Made by a program: the position numbers and the translations under genes
The notes under the pieces: generated by a model
What the model was told of the DNA's origin: nothing
Seen by the model: the letters and a program-made list of their open reading frames with translations, nothing else
The model's database searches: none
Shown here: positions 9,624 to 21,836 of the stretch, piece after piece
Layout: each line of letters opens with the position of its first letter
How positions within the stretch are numbered: position 1 is the stretch's first letter
Source of the DNA: Absidia repens
Taxonomy: Eukaryota > Mucoromycota > Mucoromycetes > Mucorales > Cunninghamellaceae
Reading direction: 5' to 3'
DNA length: 64,000 nucleotides
Assembly (NCBI GenBank): GCA_002105175.1
Contig: MCGE01000011.1
Coordinates: 186,001-250,000 of the forward strand

Positions 9624-12472
9624 CTACCATTGATACGTTGAGGGATGAGGAGGAGGCGCTTGTTGCAATGGCGGAGGTGAAGGAGAATGAGCGACTCCAT
9701 AGTGATAATACTGAGGTTGTGGATGTTGCAAACCACCATGGTGTTGACTGAATCCCAATGTATTTTCATGCATGATCGGTGACGAGATACTTTGCGCGAA
9801 TTCTCGATGATCGTGCGCCGCATTCTCTTGTTGTTGCATTTTGCGTCGGCGGTACACACGCACCGCAAGCACCGTCGCCGCACCGTACACAACAACGCCC
9901 ACGGACACACAGATGCCAATAATCCCACCACGTGATAAACCCCCACCACCACCACCTCCTCCTCCATTGTCTCCATTGCCATTGCCAGAGTTGGAAGACC
10001 CATTGCCATTGCCATTGTTGCTAGAGGAATCGTTCGGATCATTGACCACCCCGGCTGCATTGGAGTCTACCCATGCCAAATGAAAAAAAAAAAATTGGGT
10101 TGAGTCGTCGAATGTTGTCCCCCCCCTGCTGGTGCATTCTTTTTTTTTTTTTTTTTTTTTTTTTACCTTGGCTATGGATTGGATAGGATTTATCAATCAA
10201 AGTAGGCAATTGACCGTTTTGGGATCCATATAAGGCGCTATTCGAATCACTGACAAGTTGTTGTAAAGGAGTGACTTGACTGTTGGGTATGGCCATGGCC
10301 AAAATCACGCCCGAAGAGGCATCTGCATTATCGCGTTTTCGCTTGTTGTTGTTGTTGGCTGCTTGGTTTGGTGTGATGGACTGGACAATGATATCATCCA
10401 AGGAGCATGTCAATGCGTTGCTGAATACAATAGGCACCGACTGGACAAATTGTGCAGTTAATATCGAATTGCTGACCATTTCGCTGAATGATAAATAATT
10501 GAATTTAATCTTCACCGTATCAAAGTTGGCTACAATGAAAAAAAAAAAAAAAGGTCAGCGTTGGCATTCTAATCATTTTTTCCCATTTAACATCCTTCCC
10601 ATTTTACCTGGAATAATGACATTATCGTTCGGAATAATGGCTGCTGGAAGATTGTTGCTGGGTGAAGCAGTCGATGATGCTTCTGTCGATGAAGAAGAAA
10701 CAGGCATAGTTGTGGTGGGTGTCGGCGTGGTGGTGTCCAAAGACATAGTAAAGGATGGGTTCAGCCAGCTGTATGAGCTGTACTTGTATGAGTGTGATGA
10801 TCGAGATGTTGTTGTTGTTGTTTCTGGATCTGGTGGATGAGTAGTAGTTGTGGGTGTAGGCGTAGGCGTAGGCGTAGGTGTGGTAGTACGTGTCGTTGTA
10901 GTGGTATCACTAGTTTCCGATGTGGTTTCAGTGACAGACGTTGTGGTCGATGAATCTGAGGATGCAGTACGCGAGCTGGTGTCACTTGACGAAGTAGTAC
11001 AATTGGCGTCTAGTAATCCACACTTTTTAGTCGATGTTGTCGTTGCAGTTTCCTTTGGATCCGTCGTCGTCGTTGCTGTAGCAGTGGTGCTGGTATCACT
11101 AGTTGTCGATTTTCCCGTCATCGTACTGCTTTGATCACTATCAGTTGCTGTCAAGGATGACTTTTTCGTTGCGGTACCAGTACTAGATTTGATGTTGGTG
11201 GTGGTGGTGCTACCTGGACATCCAACGCCTAATAAATTATCACATGCTGAAGTCGTCGATGCGTTGGTGGAAGTGCTCGAAGCGTCTGTACCCGATGATG
11301 ATGAGGCAGTTGTCGTCTTTTTAGGTTTTGCTGTTGACGATGTGGCAGTTGTGGTACTTTTCTCACAGCCAATACCTAAAAGGTTGTCACACTTGGATGT
11401 AGAAGTTGCCTTTTCTGTCCCAGTGGTGGTTGGTTTTGCAGTCCCAGCGGTGGTTGACTTTTCAGCATCTGATTTCGTCTTGGTGGTGGTACTGGTGGTG
11501 GTGCTTTGCTGATCGCAGCCAATACCTAAAAGATTGTCGCACTTGGATGAAGAAGAGGTTTTGCTGGTGGGAGTAGCTGTAGCAGTAGGGGAGGAAGTTG
11601 ATTTTGTCTTGGTGGTGGTGGTGGTAGTAGTAGTTTTGTCGCAGCCGATACCCAAAAGATTATCACACTTGGATGTAGAGGTAGCCTTTTCAGTGGTGGT
11701 AGTGGTGGTGATGGAAGATGATTTAGTCTTGGTGGTGGTTGTGGTAGTTTTGTCGCAGCCGATACCTAAGAGATTGTCACACTTGGATGTAGAGGTAGCT
11801 TTTCCAGTAGAGACATTGTTGGTTGAAGCTGATTTTGTCGTGGTGGTGGTAGTTTTGTCACAGCCAATACCCAAAAGATTGTCGCATTTCGACGTGGTTG
11901 TTGGTGTTGCTTTTGTCGATTTTTCAGTGGTGGATGTTGCTTTTTTCTTGGACGATGCAGTGTCCGTTCTAGTCGCTTCCGGCTTTCTAGTGGTGGTGTG
12001 AGAAGACTTGGGTTTAGTAGTATGATCGACACAACCGATACCTAAGAGATTGTTGCATTTTGATGCGGTTGTAGTGGTATGCGTTGGTTTTGGCGTTTTC
12101 GTTGTTGTGGAAGTGGTGGAGTGTTTCACCTTTGATTTGGTTGTCGTATGGTGTTTTGACTTGTGTGTAGATGTTGTTTTCGCTTTGTGGTGGTGGGTGG
12201 AAGTTGTGGTTTTGGTGCATCCAATTCCAAGTAGATTATCGCATTCCGAGGTGGTATGTCCTGAATCCGTATTGATACCACGAGGCGTCAAATCATTTGG
12301 TTGGCTCTACATGAAGATATATTGAAAAAAGAAAAGTTAGCGGCTGGAAGAGAAAAAAGTTGATTAACAATAGACTTACAGCAAGTACAACGCTATTCAG
12401 TGCTACATAGAAGATTACCAAAGATAACCAAAAATAAGGAAAAGCACTACGATGAATATTCCTTTGGGTCAT
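9624..12472 (-). CDS. Mucin-like cell-surface protein with CDNLLGIGC repeats, single-pass membrane
   Basis: Exons 12472-12380, 12306-10608, 10529-10167 and 10066-9624 encode 865 residues. Exon 1 is exactly a signal peptide: hydrophobic WLSLVIFYVALNSVVLA, with predicted cleavage at the exon join before SQPND. A roughly 500-residue Thr/Ser/Lys-rich region follows, expected to be heavily O-glycosylated. It is punctuated by eight copies of C[DN]NLLG[IV]GC and one degenerate KKCGLLDANC. Next is a folded segment (VKIKFNYLSFSEMVSNSILT to QLPTLIDKS) that resembles the membrane-proximal SEA-like module of signalling mucins. Then come a Gly/Asn linker, one membrane span (GGIIGICVSVGVVVYGAATV), a basic stop-transfer RVYRRRK and a 90-residue Pro/His/Gln-rich tail. 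Architecture suggests a wall or osmotic sensor analogous to Msb2-type mucins; this is inference. Confidence 0.85.
10957..12250 (-). repeat. Thr-rich coding tandem repeat with paired-Cys modules
   Basis: Inside the mucin-like gene the codons for CDNLLGIGC recur about every 35-70 residues, separated by ACC/ACA-rich Thr tracts. The central units (KCDNLLGIGCDKTTTTTT) are nearly identical at the DNA level, a sign of recent unit duplication or slippage. The antisense strand is consequently open and Val-rich; those frames are shadows. Confidence 0.85.
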
Positions 12473-12994
12473 GTAATTGAGTAACTTTTACTGTTGCATA
12501 AAGAAGTTGTTGAGATAAGGGTAATATAAAATAAAGGAATGGCAGGAGTGAGCTGATCGAGCAAAAGTAATGGAGGAAGAAAAGGAAAGAAAGACTGAAA
12601 AAAAAAAAAAAATCGAAATTATTTTTGTAGAACGCTTAGGTGTGGCTGCACCAAAAAAAATCAGTTACACAATTGAAGGAGCGCCAAATCAATATTGGGG
12701 TTTGGCCTTCCCTAAATAGAAATAGAGCACGTTTAATCTACGAGAACAAAGAGACAGATCCTTTTCATCATTACACAAAGAAATATGTTTTTTTGGGCTT
12801 TTATTAAAATGAAATGGACTGTGCCTGGATCAGTCTTTCCCTTCCCGCTGGGTCGGCCTTTTTAGGAAAAAATGATAACCCTTGAAGTATATAAAAATAG
12901 TCCGCCCAGTAAAATGAATGGATCAATGAATGAATAGGTGTTTTTGGGGTAAATTTCTTCTTTTTATTATATTTCATGTTTGGCTATAGTGTTG
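12473..12994. promoter_or_regulatory. Upstream region of the mucin-like gene
   Basis: 522 bases between two minus-strand genes. It should contain the mucin promoter on the left and the MATE 3' untranslated region on the right. It is A/T-rich with an A-run at 12599-12612. I cannot point to a specific element. Confidence 0.35.
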
Positions 12995-15040
12995 TTATAA
13001 GGGAAGTTCCTGATCCTCTATACGCTTCATTGCCATATTACATTCTTCCTGCCAGTCAATATAGCGAACCAAGTACCATGCTTCCCCAATCACCTTGATT
13101 AGACCTGCTATCACTACACCAGACCAAACACCAAGTAGTCCCCATCCATAACTAAAAGTAAGCCATATTCCGAAGGGTAACCCAATCATATAATATGATG
13201 TAAGATTCAAGGTTGCAACCACGTATTGTTTTCCAAATGCATTCAGTACCCCTGATAAAATAATACCGTTTCCCTTTTTGGTTTCAATGGTGGCGGGTTT
13301 TTTTTGAGAAATTAAATGAGATGGCGCGATGACTTTTTTTTTGGGGGGAGGGGGCGAGACTTACCACAACAAAATGGCATGGACTAACAACAGTAATAAG
13401 TGTCATCACAACTTCAGTTACAAGATCATCTTTTGTAAAGTGTCGCGCAATGGGTTGTCGGAATCCGAACATGATCATAGCATTGATAGATACCAGACAG
13501 AATCCAACAATGATTGATAAGATCACACACAATTTGGCTTTTTTGGGCTGATTGGCACCAATATGATGTCCTAGTCGTACCGTCAACGCTCCAGACAACG
13601 CACTATGAAGAGAAAAAAAAAATAAAGGAGAAATTTGTTTATATCGTCATTAAAAACGATAACCACTACACTAACCAGATAAACTTACTAAGGGATCATC
13701 AATAAGAAAGAATTCACCGATAATACAATGGATTGGGCGGCCAAGCTTGTTTCACCAAGTACACCTGTTACCAAAGCACATACTTCAAAGGCCCAGTCAG
13801 TCGATACGCTCAACATACCGGGGACCCCTAGTTTCAAAAAGGTTTTCCACTGTCTACAGGCATCCTGCGTCCATCCAGGCCAATATTTATTTTTAAAGTC
13901 CGTGCCAAAGTAGAGGAAGCTGGTGTAAATAATCAGCACTGTCAGATGAAAACAAAAATTTTGTATCGCCACACCTTGCATGCCCAGATCCAGTTTTTCT
14001 AAAATCACATAATCGACCAGAAAATTAAGAGGAAAAAGGACAAGGATCATATACATGGTGACATGCATTTTTCCGATGGCTTGCAAAAATCTTCGAACGG
14101 CAGTGGAAATCAGTATGGGAAAAAGAACAGGAATGGCCCAATTTATATACACCTGTGCCAAGGTCGCTAATTGTGGATCTTGTCCCATCATCACCATAAT
14201 ATTTTCAGCATAGTACCTACAATACGTTGTCGAGTGAGTCGGTGGTTCAATATTATTCCATACACTTTTTTTTTTTTTGGCGTACCAGACAAATGAAACA
14301 GGGAGAGAAAAAAATCCCATGATGATAATAGATCTTTGAAGAATCACGCCAAGTGTCCATGAATTGTGTGCTCCAGTAAAGGCCTGTGATACTAAAGTGT
14401 CAATGGCTAGTGAAAAAATAAATAGTAAGGTAAGCTACGAAGTAAAAAAAAAAAAAAAAAAAAAAACAGGGGGGCCCTTTTTTCAAACTCAGGCATGATT
14501 TTTTTTTTTTTACCTGTCACCATGCCGTTACCCAAAGCAAGACCACAAATTGTAACAAATAAGCTTCCCAAACTAGTAGCAGCCATGACTAAAAAAAAAA
14601 AAAGGCGGCTAAGTCAGTCAAACAAATAAACAAATAAACATCCATTTTACTGTTACTGTACCTTTAGGGCCTAGCTTTCCGTAAAACCAGACATCTACCA
14701 GCTTCAATCCCGTCCCAAGTAAGTAAGTCACCATCAATGGCCAGACAAATTTATAGATAGCTTTCAATTCTTGTAATCCGTCAGTTTTGTATATCATGGC
14801 ATAAAAATATTGATGATCACATCCCATCGTATGCTGATATGGATCCTTGTTGTCTAAATGTAGTAGTGGGGTTGTGATACCGGGCGTTTTATCGACCAGT
14901 GTGGCGACGGACGATGTGCTTCCCCTGTGGTCAGTTTTCATAAAGCTTGTGTCGGGATAACCATTATCATCATCATCGTCATTATCATGATTGTTAGTCT
15001 CCATCGGAGGAAGTTGACTAAAAAAAGTGCTTTTATACAT
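12995..15040 (-). CDS. MATE-family multidrug/toxin extrusion transporter
   Basis: This is a membrane exporter of the multidrug and toxic compound extrusion family, expected in the plasma or vacuolar membrane and driven by a proton or sodium gradient. Six exons (15040-14662, 14588-14514, 14406-14286, 14216-13689, 13602-13365, 13273-12995) give 539 residues. The first 75 residues are hydrophilic and acidic (NDDDDDNG). About twelve spans follow. Family landmarks include GTGLKLVDVWFYGKLG in helix 1-2, AIDTLVSQAFTGAHN (the conserved LDTLxSQAxGA motif), ALSGALTVRLGHHIGANQP at the start of the second half, and GNGIILSGVLNAFGKQ. The last exon is joined through an unusual AAAAAG acceptor at 13274; the in-frame alternative three bases past TATCAG would lose the conserved GNGIILSG. 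An internal ATG at 15004 is a second possible start. Confidence 0.92.
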
Positions 15041-15916
15041 ATTGTGTTTATAAATCCCGAGATAAAAGGAACGGTGTAAAAAAAAAAAAAAGAGAGTGGG
15101 AGAGAAAGAATATATATATATATTTATCAGATTTATATTTTATATGGATAACAAAATAAATTCCCGTATTATAGAATATATTGTACGTAGATCGCTCAAA
15201 CAGTCGGAACCCCTCATTTAAGAAATCCATCTCGATTCAAAATAAACAAGTCTTTTGTTGTCGTTTCATGATAGTTTTACCACGAAAAAAAATAAAATAA
15301 AAAAAAACTCTCACAATTTTTTTTTTTTTTTTTGCATGGTCTTTATCTTTAATCTTTTCCTTTTCGTGTAACGGCCCTACATATGGCTATCATCTTTTAT
15401 GAAAGAAACGGTATGGCGACGTCCTTGTATGATGTTGAAAGGTTGTATGACAAATAAGAAGAAAAACAAATATTTTTCCCAAGATCATCCTAGTTTGGTT
15501 TGATGAACAGGAATCCTTCCACTGGTCAGTGCGGGACTTCAAACACTGTCCCTCTCTACCGCCCCCCCCAAATTCTCTTCAGGATCTGGAGTGGCAGATT
15601 TGTCATTCTCCTCCCCCACATTGTTTCAAAGTCATATCTCTTTTTATCTTCTTGACCTATTTTTTTTTATTATTATTATTTTTTATTGTAAAGACAAACA
15701 TTTTTCTATGGTTACTTATATAAAGTAGGAGGACTCTTGCTCCAAAGGGTAAAGTTCTCTACTACTACGACTACTACCACTACAGCAACACTGCAAAATT
15801 CAATACCCGACATTTTTTTTTATGAACAAAAAACTCCCACCGAGTCTTCGGTACTTCTTTCACTCTCCATTTTTTTTATGATATTTTCTTCGCTTTTCAA
15901 AAGAACTTATCAAACA
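15041..15916. promoter_or_regulatory. Divergent promoter region, MATE / NIT2
   Basis: 876 bases between the start codons of two divergently transcribed genes. It contains an AT dinucleotide run near 15110-15125 and T-runs near 15316-15333. Pyrimidine-rich sequence at 15530-15670 lies on the NIT2 side. No gene is seen. The open frame running from 15737 into NIT2 reflects an in-frame leader; see the NIT2 entry. Confidence 0.4.
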
Positions 15917-17242
15917 ATGTCCAGTACTGCACCTGCCCTCAATGCTTCATCTCCCTTCAAATTAGCACTTATTCAATTAGCTATTGGTGCTGACAAAGCA
16001 AAGAATTTGGCCCATGCAAAGTCCAAGATTTTGGAAGCTGCTCACAATGGTGCCAATGTCGTCGTCTTGCCAGTAAAGTACCCATGTCTTTCTTCAAATA
16101 CATATATCTATGTTTCTCACTCACTCACATTTCTCTGTTGATTATGATAGGAATGTTTCAACTCACCCTATGGAACGAATTTCTTCCCGGAATACGCGGA
16201 ATCAATTGATGGTGGTGATTCAGTAACCATGTTATCTTCTGCTGCAAAGGTAAACCTAGTTTAGGTCATACACTTCACTCTCTTTCTCTTTCCCCTCATT
16301 GAGTATTTTTTTTTTCTCATTTTCTTTGGCCATGATCATAGGAAGCTGGTATCTATCTGGTTGGTGGATCCATCCCTGAGCGAAAACAAGACAAGATTTA
16401 CAATACGCTTACAGCCTACGATCCTACCGGGAAGATGATTGGTGTTCATCAAAAGGTCCATTTGTTTGATATCGATGTACCTGGCAAAATAAAATTCAAG
16501 GTAAGATGGTAGTGATGCCTGAAGGGGGGGGGAGTAATGATGTAGTTGACATTTCGACAAGGAAAGCCAACCTGAAATTCACCCTCCTGTTTATCATTGA
16601 TTTGTCTTTTTGTAGGAAAGTGAAATATTGACTCAAGGCAACTCATTGACGCATTTGGATACAAGTAAGTTTTGATTGATTTTCTATCTTTGGAGAATTT
16701 TTACTCATCCATTTTTTTTATTTTAGAATATGGTAAACTCGGGGTTGGGATCTGTTATGACATGCGCTTCCCTGAAATGGCGACTGTGGCGGCAAGGAAA
16801 GGATGTGTAGCGATGATCTACCCTGGTGCATTTAACATGACCACTGGACCTTTACATTGGGAATTATTACAACGTGCGCGTGCTGTGGACAATCAAATGT
16901 ATGTCGCTGCTTGTTCACCCGCAAGAGATATCAACGCTTCTTATCATGCTTGGGGTCATTCCACTGTGGTGGATCCAACGTAAGTAAAATGGATCAAAGC
17001 TCACTCTAACATGGAATGACATTACTGACATTGTTTGGCTTATATAAATATATATTCATAGTGGAACGGTTGTTGCTACATGTGAAGAAAATGAAACTAT
17101 CGTCTATGCTACTGTGGATCCTGCCCAAGTCGAAGTGATTCGCACCAATATTCCCCTCTATAATCAACGTAGATTTGATATTTACGATGATGTCTCTGAA
17201 TCGGTTGCTTTTGATGGTCAAGGAAATGGTACCAAGAAATAG
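15917..17242 (+). CDS. NIT2: Omega-amidase (NIT2-type nitrilase superfamily)
   Basis: The enzyme hydrolyses alpha-ketoglutaramate and alpha-ketosuccinamate to the corresponding ketoacids. Six plus-strand exons (15917-16072, 16151-16249, 16342-16500, 16616-16664, 16727-16979, 17062-17242) give 298 residues, close to the family norm of about 280-300. The Glu-Lys-Cys catalytic set of the nitrilase fold is visible: the conserved [17 protein letters not shown] block, the Lys in [13 protein letters not shown], and the nucleophile Cys in [13 protein letters not shown] chose ATG 15917 (context CAAACAATGTCC). An upstream in-frame ATG at 15878 would add MIFSSLFKRTYQT, a basic, hydroxylated leader that could act as a mitochondrial presequence, so two targeted forms are possible. 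Confidence 0.93.
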
Positions 17243-18021
17243 AGTAGTTTGATTTAGTTTATACTTTAAATTTATGAAATAAACAAGTGTGTTACATGTT
17301 TGTTTTATGATTAGATGATGGATCTGTATCTCTTTTTTTTTTTTTAGCTTGTGTTGTTATTGAAATAAAATGCTTATTTTCACAATGATATGAATGTGAT
17401 CTTTACTTATTTTTGACTAATGTGGAACATGTTGAGGCAAAAAACGAAAGTAATATGACGCATTACTGTCATTTGACAACTGATGTGATCGAAGATAGAA
17501 TGCAGGGATTTATAGTTTATTAGTTTGTGATGGCCAAAACAGCAACAACATCTGTCGAAGGAAAGCAAGGAAGGTTATGGTATAGTAAAGTTCTATAATC
17601 CCAGTCTTGATGTTTCAGAAGCGACGAGCTCTTTCATTAGATATAGCTTGAATAAAAATGTAGAAAATTAGTCAGCTGGTAGAGGTTTTACAAACAAAAG
17701 GTTCTCCTGTCGACGATAATACTTGGCCACATCATTCGGAATAATTTAGGGTGACACCCGGGGTGAGGGATCAGGGGCAGATGGGCGGAAAAGTAAATCG
17801 TATTCACTATGGCGTAGCTTTTCATTATCTTTTTTTTTTATCGCTGCATGTCATGAATAGTTTGCTACTGCCTATATTAAATGATCAAGGACAGTGAATA
17901 GGTAGCTAGCAAGATAGAAGCCAAAAAAAAAAAAGCAAAATAAAATTTACCGAAATTATTAGAGAGCTTGTCTAATAAATAAAATCTGTTGATTTTACTA
18001 AATTTCATTCAAATACTTTAG

Positions 18022-18109
<88 letters not shown>

Positions 18110-18699
18110 AACCTTCAGGGGTCAAATAGAATCAGGGAGCTACGCTGGGCGTTTTCTTCTGAAATCTGTATACAGGTAGAAAATGGACCAATATGACTTT
18201 CATTTCTGTCAGACGCTCCAAATTTATTCTCTCTCATTGATAATAGTAAATGCTGTGTAGACTTGTCCTGCTTTTTTTTTTTTTTCTTCTAACAAAATAC
18301 AGTGCACGTGGACTGGATCCTATCTACAAATATTCTATTGATTTCTCTTCCCCTCCAACCTAGAATTGAAAACTTCGGACTATCTACGACCCTATATACT
18401 ATATCGCAGCCCAGCCCAGCACAACAAACAACAACAAAAAGGTCAAATGATCCTTGTCCCAACATATTCGCTCTCTCATGGCAAAACCTGGGTTCAAACG
18501 TATACACAGAAATACGTATCTTCTTGTCTTACGTCGCATCTTCCACTGTTTACTGCATCCAAACATTTGAACAAGTCCAAGAAAAAAAGGTAGTTCATCT
18601 AACATGCGGTAAAATGTGTTTGTCTTTTTTATTGATAAATAAATAGTAGCTACAATACAACAATAAATATTCAACAATAAAATAAAGTAAATTCTATGA
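17243..18699. other. Intergenic region between convergent genes
   Basis: 1.46 kb between the NIT2 and uridine kinase stops. AATAAA-type signals near 17276 and 17364 fit NIT2 polyadenylation. The rest is unannotated apart from the long A-tract at 18024-18108. Short open frames at 18300-18680 on both strands show no recognisable content. Confidence 0.45.
18024..18108 (+). repeat. Uninterrupted 85-base A-tract
   Basis: A single run of about 85 adenines, far longer than the 10-25 base A or T runs common elsewhere in the window. An AATAAA motif lies about 40 bases upstream (in CTAATAAATAAAATCTG, 17974-17990), so the arrangement looks like the 3' end of a polyadenylated transcript copied into DNA. 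No 5' boundary or target-site duplication is evident by eye. Confidence 0.9.
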
Positions 18700-21298
18700 C
18701 TATTGTTCAGTTCCGAAATATCGGTCTAAAGAAAAAGAGAGAAAAGAGAAATTCGATTAGCTAATCAAAAGAGAGAGAAGCGAATCTTGATTGATTTTTT
18801 TTTTTTAAAAAAAAAGCTTACCACCGAAGTTGCCAATGCCAGGTTCAATCCATAACTTTTCTTTGGACAATACGGGGTCCACCATGGAAGTAACGATCTT
18901 GACACGAGGAAAAGCCTTTTTGATGACGTTCAATCCGACGGGTGCTGATAAGAAGGTCAAAAAGATAATATTTTCCTACAAAAATAAAAAAAGGACAAAA
19001 AACGAATATCACCGTTGTTAATATAGTTCATATGAATCATCCATCTGCAGACAGCTTACCTCGGATACATCATGGTCCAATAAAACCCGAATGGCCATCA
19101 ATCCAGCAGCACCTGTACCAATGGTGGCATCCTATTCCAGAAAAAAAAAAATGAAAAAATGAGTACGATATATGGCATCTCTATTTTTTTTTTTTTTAGT
19201 TCCCACTTACCATTAGCAAAACATGATATTTATTTACATCTTGAGGTAATTTGCAGTAATGTAACTAGATCATTCAATCGATGGTTAGTATCATCCAAGT
19301 CTTCTCCTTCTCCTGTCATATGTACTTACTTGAGGTTCTCCAGTGCTTGGGTCCGTTTGAATTAAAAGTTTTCCAATAGTAACATCGTTACAAACTCGAC
19401 GTAAACCTTCTTCCATCGTCCCACCTGCACGTAAAATAGAAACACCACAAATTTGAGAGGTGAAAGCCACACCTTGGTATAATTCGCCCGTGGGTGTTGT
19501 CACAGTTGTTGGTTCGGATGGTAGTAGACCTAGACCGCTGTGAAAAAAGAATAAAGAGTCAAACCACATACATTCTCTTTTTGGCGCCGTTCACTTCTAT
19601 TTATACCTTTCCACAATTAATTTAGATAAGCGTTCTGTATAGAATACAAATTCATCCCTTGGAGTGTTTCTGTCCCGTAATATGGTGTGCATCCCCTATA
19701 TAGTTATCATAAAGAACGAGTCAATGAAAGATAGGTTGTAGTGGCGTGATGCTTTTCCTTTGTCCTTACCCTGATTTGATTCGTAGCAGGAAGTACAGTG
19801 ATATCCTCTGGTATCTCATCGGTTGGGCTATTTCTAGCTAAATCCCATCGCAAGTGCAATTCCTTTTCGTTCAATTGTCGTTGAACATGTTTTGTAATCA
19901 AATCAATCGCCACCACATTTTCCAATCCACGAGGAATGATCTATACGAAATGATAAAAAAAAAAAATAAGGTGAGTTTTGCAAATTCTTTTTCTCCACAA
20001 ATCGCCTTTTTTATACTTTACCACATCAGCATGTTTGACGGTATGTTGGACATGATCATCAAAAGACGGCTTGACAAATCGAGAATATTGCTATTTCAAA
20101 AAGTAAAAAGACCCCCTCCCTCTTTATTAGTTCATCAGGTAATATGATATTTCAACTCCAGGTGACTTACATCCAGAATACCGTGAAGATCACGTCCACG
20201 TTCAGCAATATCGCGTTGTACTATTAAAAGAGAGAAAAAAGTTAATGATATACAAGTTCGTCATACAACAACTACTATCCTTTTGAACTTTTGACTTACA
20301 TCGTCTAGCTAATCGAATATCAGCATCCGTGTCCACAAAGATCTAAGTCGCACACGTCAATATTAATGATCATGTAGTTTTGAGTTGATAAATTTGCGCA
20401 TATTACCTTCAGATCCATCAAATCTCTAATTTTTTGATCGTAGAGTGCAAAAATGCCTTCAAAGATAATGACATTGGCACCATATATGCTGGTTGTCTTG
20501 TCTTCACGCGCATGCTTGGAAAAATTGTAAATAGGCAATTCAATTGACTTTCCATTTTTCAGTTTACACAAGCATTCATAGAGCAAATCATAATCAAAAG
20601 CCGATGGGTGATCGAAATCAAAGTTACTACACATAACAATAATAATAATAATAATCATGGGATCAGTTCGTATCAGTCAATGCTTCTCCTTCTCCTGCGC
20701 GAAGACTTACTTTTGATGGGCTTGGATGCTTTGTTCTTTGGTCAAGACATTGTAAAAGGAATCCATAGATATAATCACCACCCAAGGTACGTTCAAGTTT
20801 TTCAAAATACGTCTATTTGATAACAAATAAAAAAATAAATAAATTATATAAGATCGCCTGAGTGGCCTGTAACTATCTGCTGCCATTGACTACACCATTG
20901 CGGCACCAACTTACTCGGCTACACTTGTTTTGCCACTTCCACTACCACCTTGAAAAAAAGAAGAAGAAATAACAGTCAATCATCCATGTGCAATATATAT
21001 TCATGGGATAACTTTTCTGTACTAACCGGCGATACCAATCACGTAGGTGTCTGTGTTGGAGCCATCAGCCCTATCGTTTGAGTAAATATATGTTATTGAT
21101 GAGCTATCTTCTCTTTTTTCTTTTTATGATCCTTACCGAAACCAAGGGCTAGATGCAGAGGAAAGCAAATAAAAAAGGGGGAACAAGAGTTCACATGTTA
21201 GTGCTTATTGTACAATGCAATATTAACGCAATACATTCCTAAACTTACCTTCGTCCAGTGGAGCAGATTTGAAAAACTTTGTTTTTCTGAGAACTCAT
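18700..21298 (-). CDS. Uridine kinase fused to uracil phosphoribosyltransferase-like domain (UCKL1 type)
   Basis: A pyrimidine-salvage protein: the N-terminal half phosphorylates uridine/cytidine and the C-terminal half is UPRT-like. Sixteen small exons give 465 residues: 21298-21249, 21148-21137, 21070-21027, 20948-20915, 20812-20711, 20626-20407, 20342-20300, 20220-20171, 20090-20022, 19940-19770, 19695-19607, 19537-19330, 19264-19211, 19131-19060, 18975-18822 and 18725-18700. The P-loop [15 protein letters not shown] spans three exons. Then follow [17 protein letters not shown], the [15 protein letters not shown] block and [13 protein letters not shown]. The UPRT half shows [20 protein letters not shown] and, at the usual PRPP loop position, [17 protein letters not shown]. 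Exon 2 is only 12 bases and encodes the conserved PWF stretch. UCKL1-type proteins often lack UPRT activity, so the second function is uncertain. Confidence 0.92.
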
Positions 21299-21836
21299 TG
21301 ATAGAAGAAAAAAAAAAAAGAATAGCTTAGTGAAAGAAAAAGCAAAGAAGGACCTGGGAATATTTTGATTTTCATGCTATTCCCGCCGACCAAAAAAAAA
21401 ATTTTTTTTTTTTTTTTCTGTGAAGCGGGACTCCTACTATTTTGTTCAACCCTTATGAAGGCCCTGAACCCGGAGTTTCAAATCGCCATGATCTGGCAAA
21501 GACAACCCATTCATAAACGCCATAGTTATATTTTATTGCACCTACTGAGCCATGCTAATGTCACCGTTTAGAAAACCTATGAAAAGTCAAAAAAAGGGAA
21601 TGGGATGAACATTGGAGGCACTTCCCCTCAAAAAAAAGGGGGGCGTGAATATCTACATAAAACATCATCATGCGACCTATTTATATCCATACATCACTAT
21701 AAAAAAGGGAATGGACACTGTAAATATGGTAATAAAACTTTTTTTTTTATTGCACATTGATAATAGAGTTAAAAAAAAAGAAAGAGGTGTATAAATATGA
21801 TAAATAGCAATGGAGGAGGAGGAGGAGGAGGAGATA
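21299..21836. other. Intergenic, no gene seen
   Basis: 538 bases between two minus-strand genes, holding the uridine kinase promoter and the ERV46 3' region. It has an A/T-run pair near 21393-21418 and a GGAGGAGGAGG tract at 21813-21832. The short plus-strand open frames are not credible. Confidence 0.4.

Noticed and set aside
10850..12001. Long Val-rich open frames on the plus strand opposite the mucin-like gene
   Set aside because: They are antisense shadows of the Thr codon repeats (ACC read as GGT/GTG); no start context or composition of a real protein.
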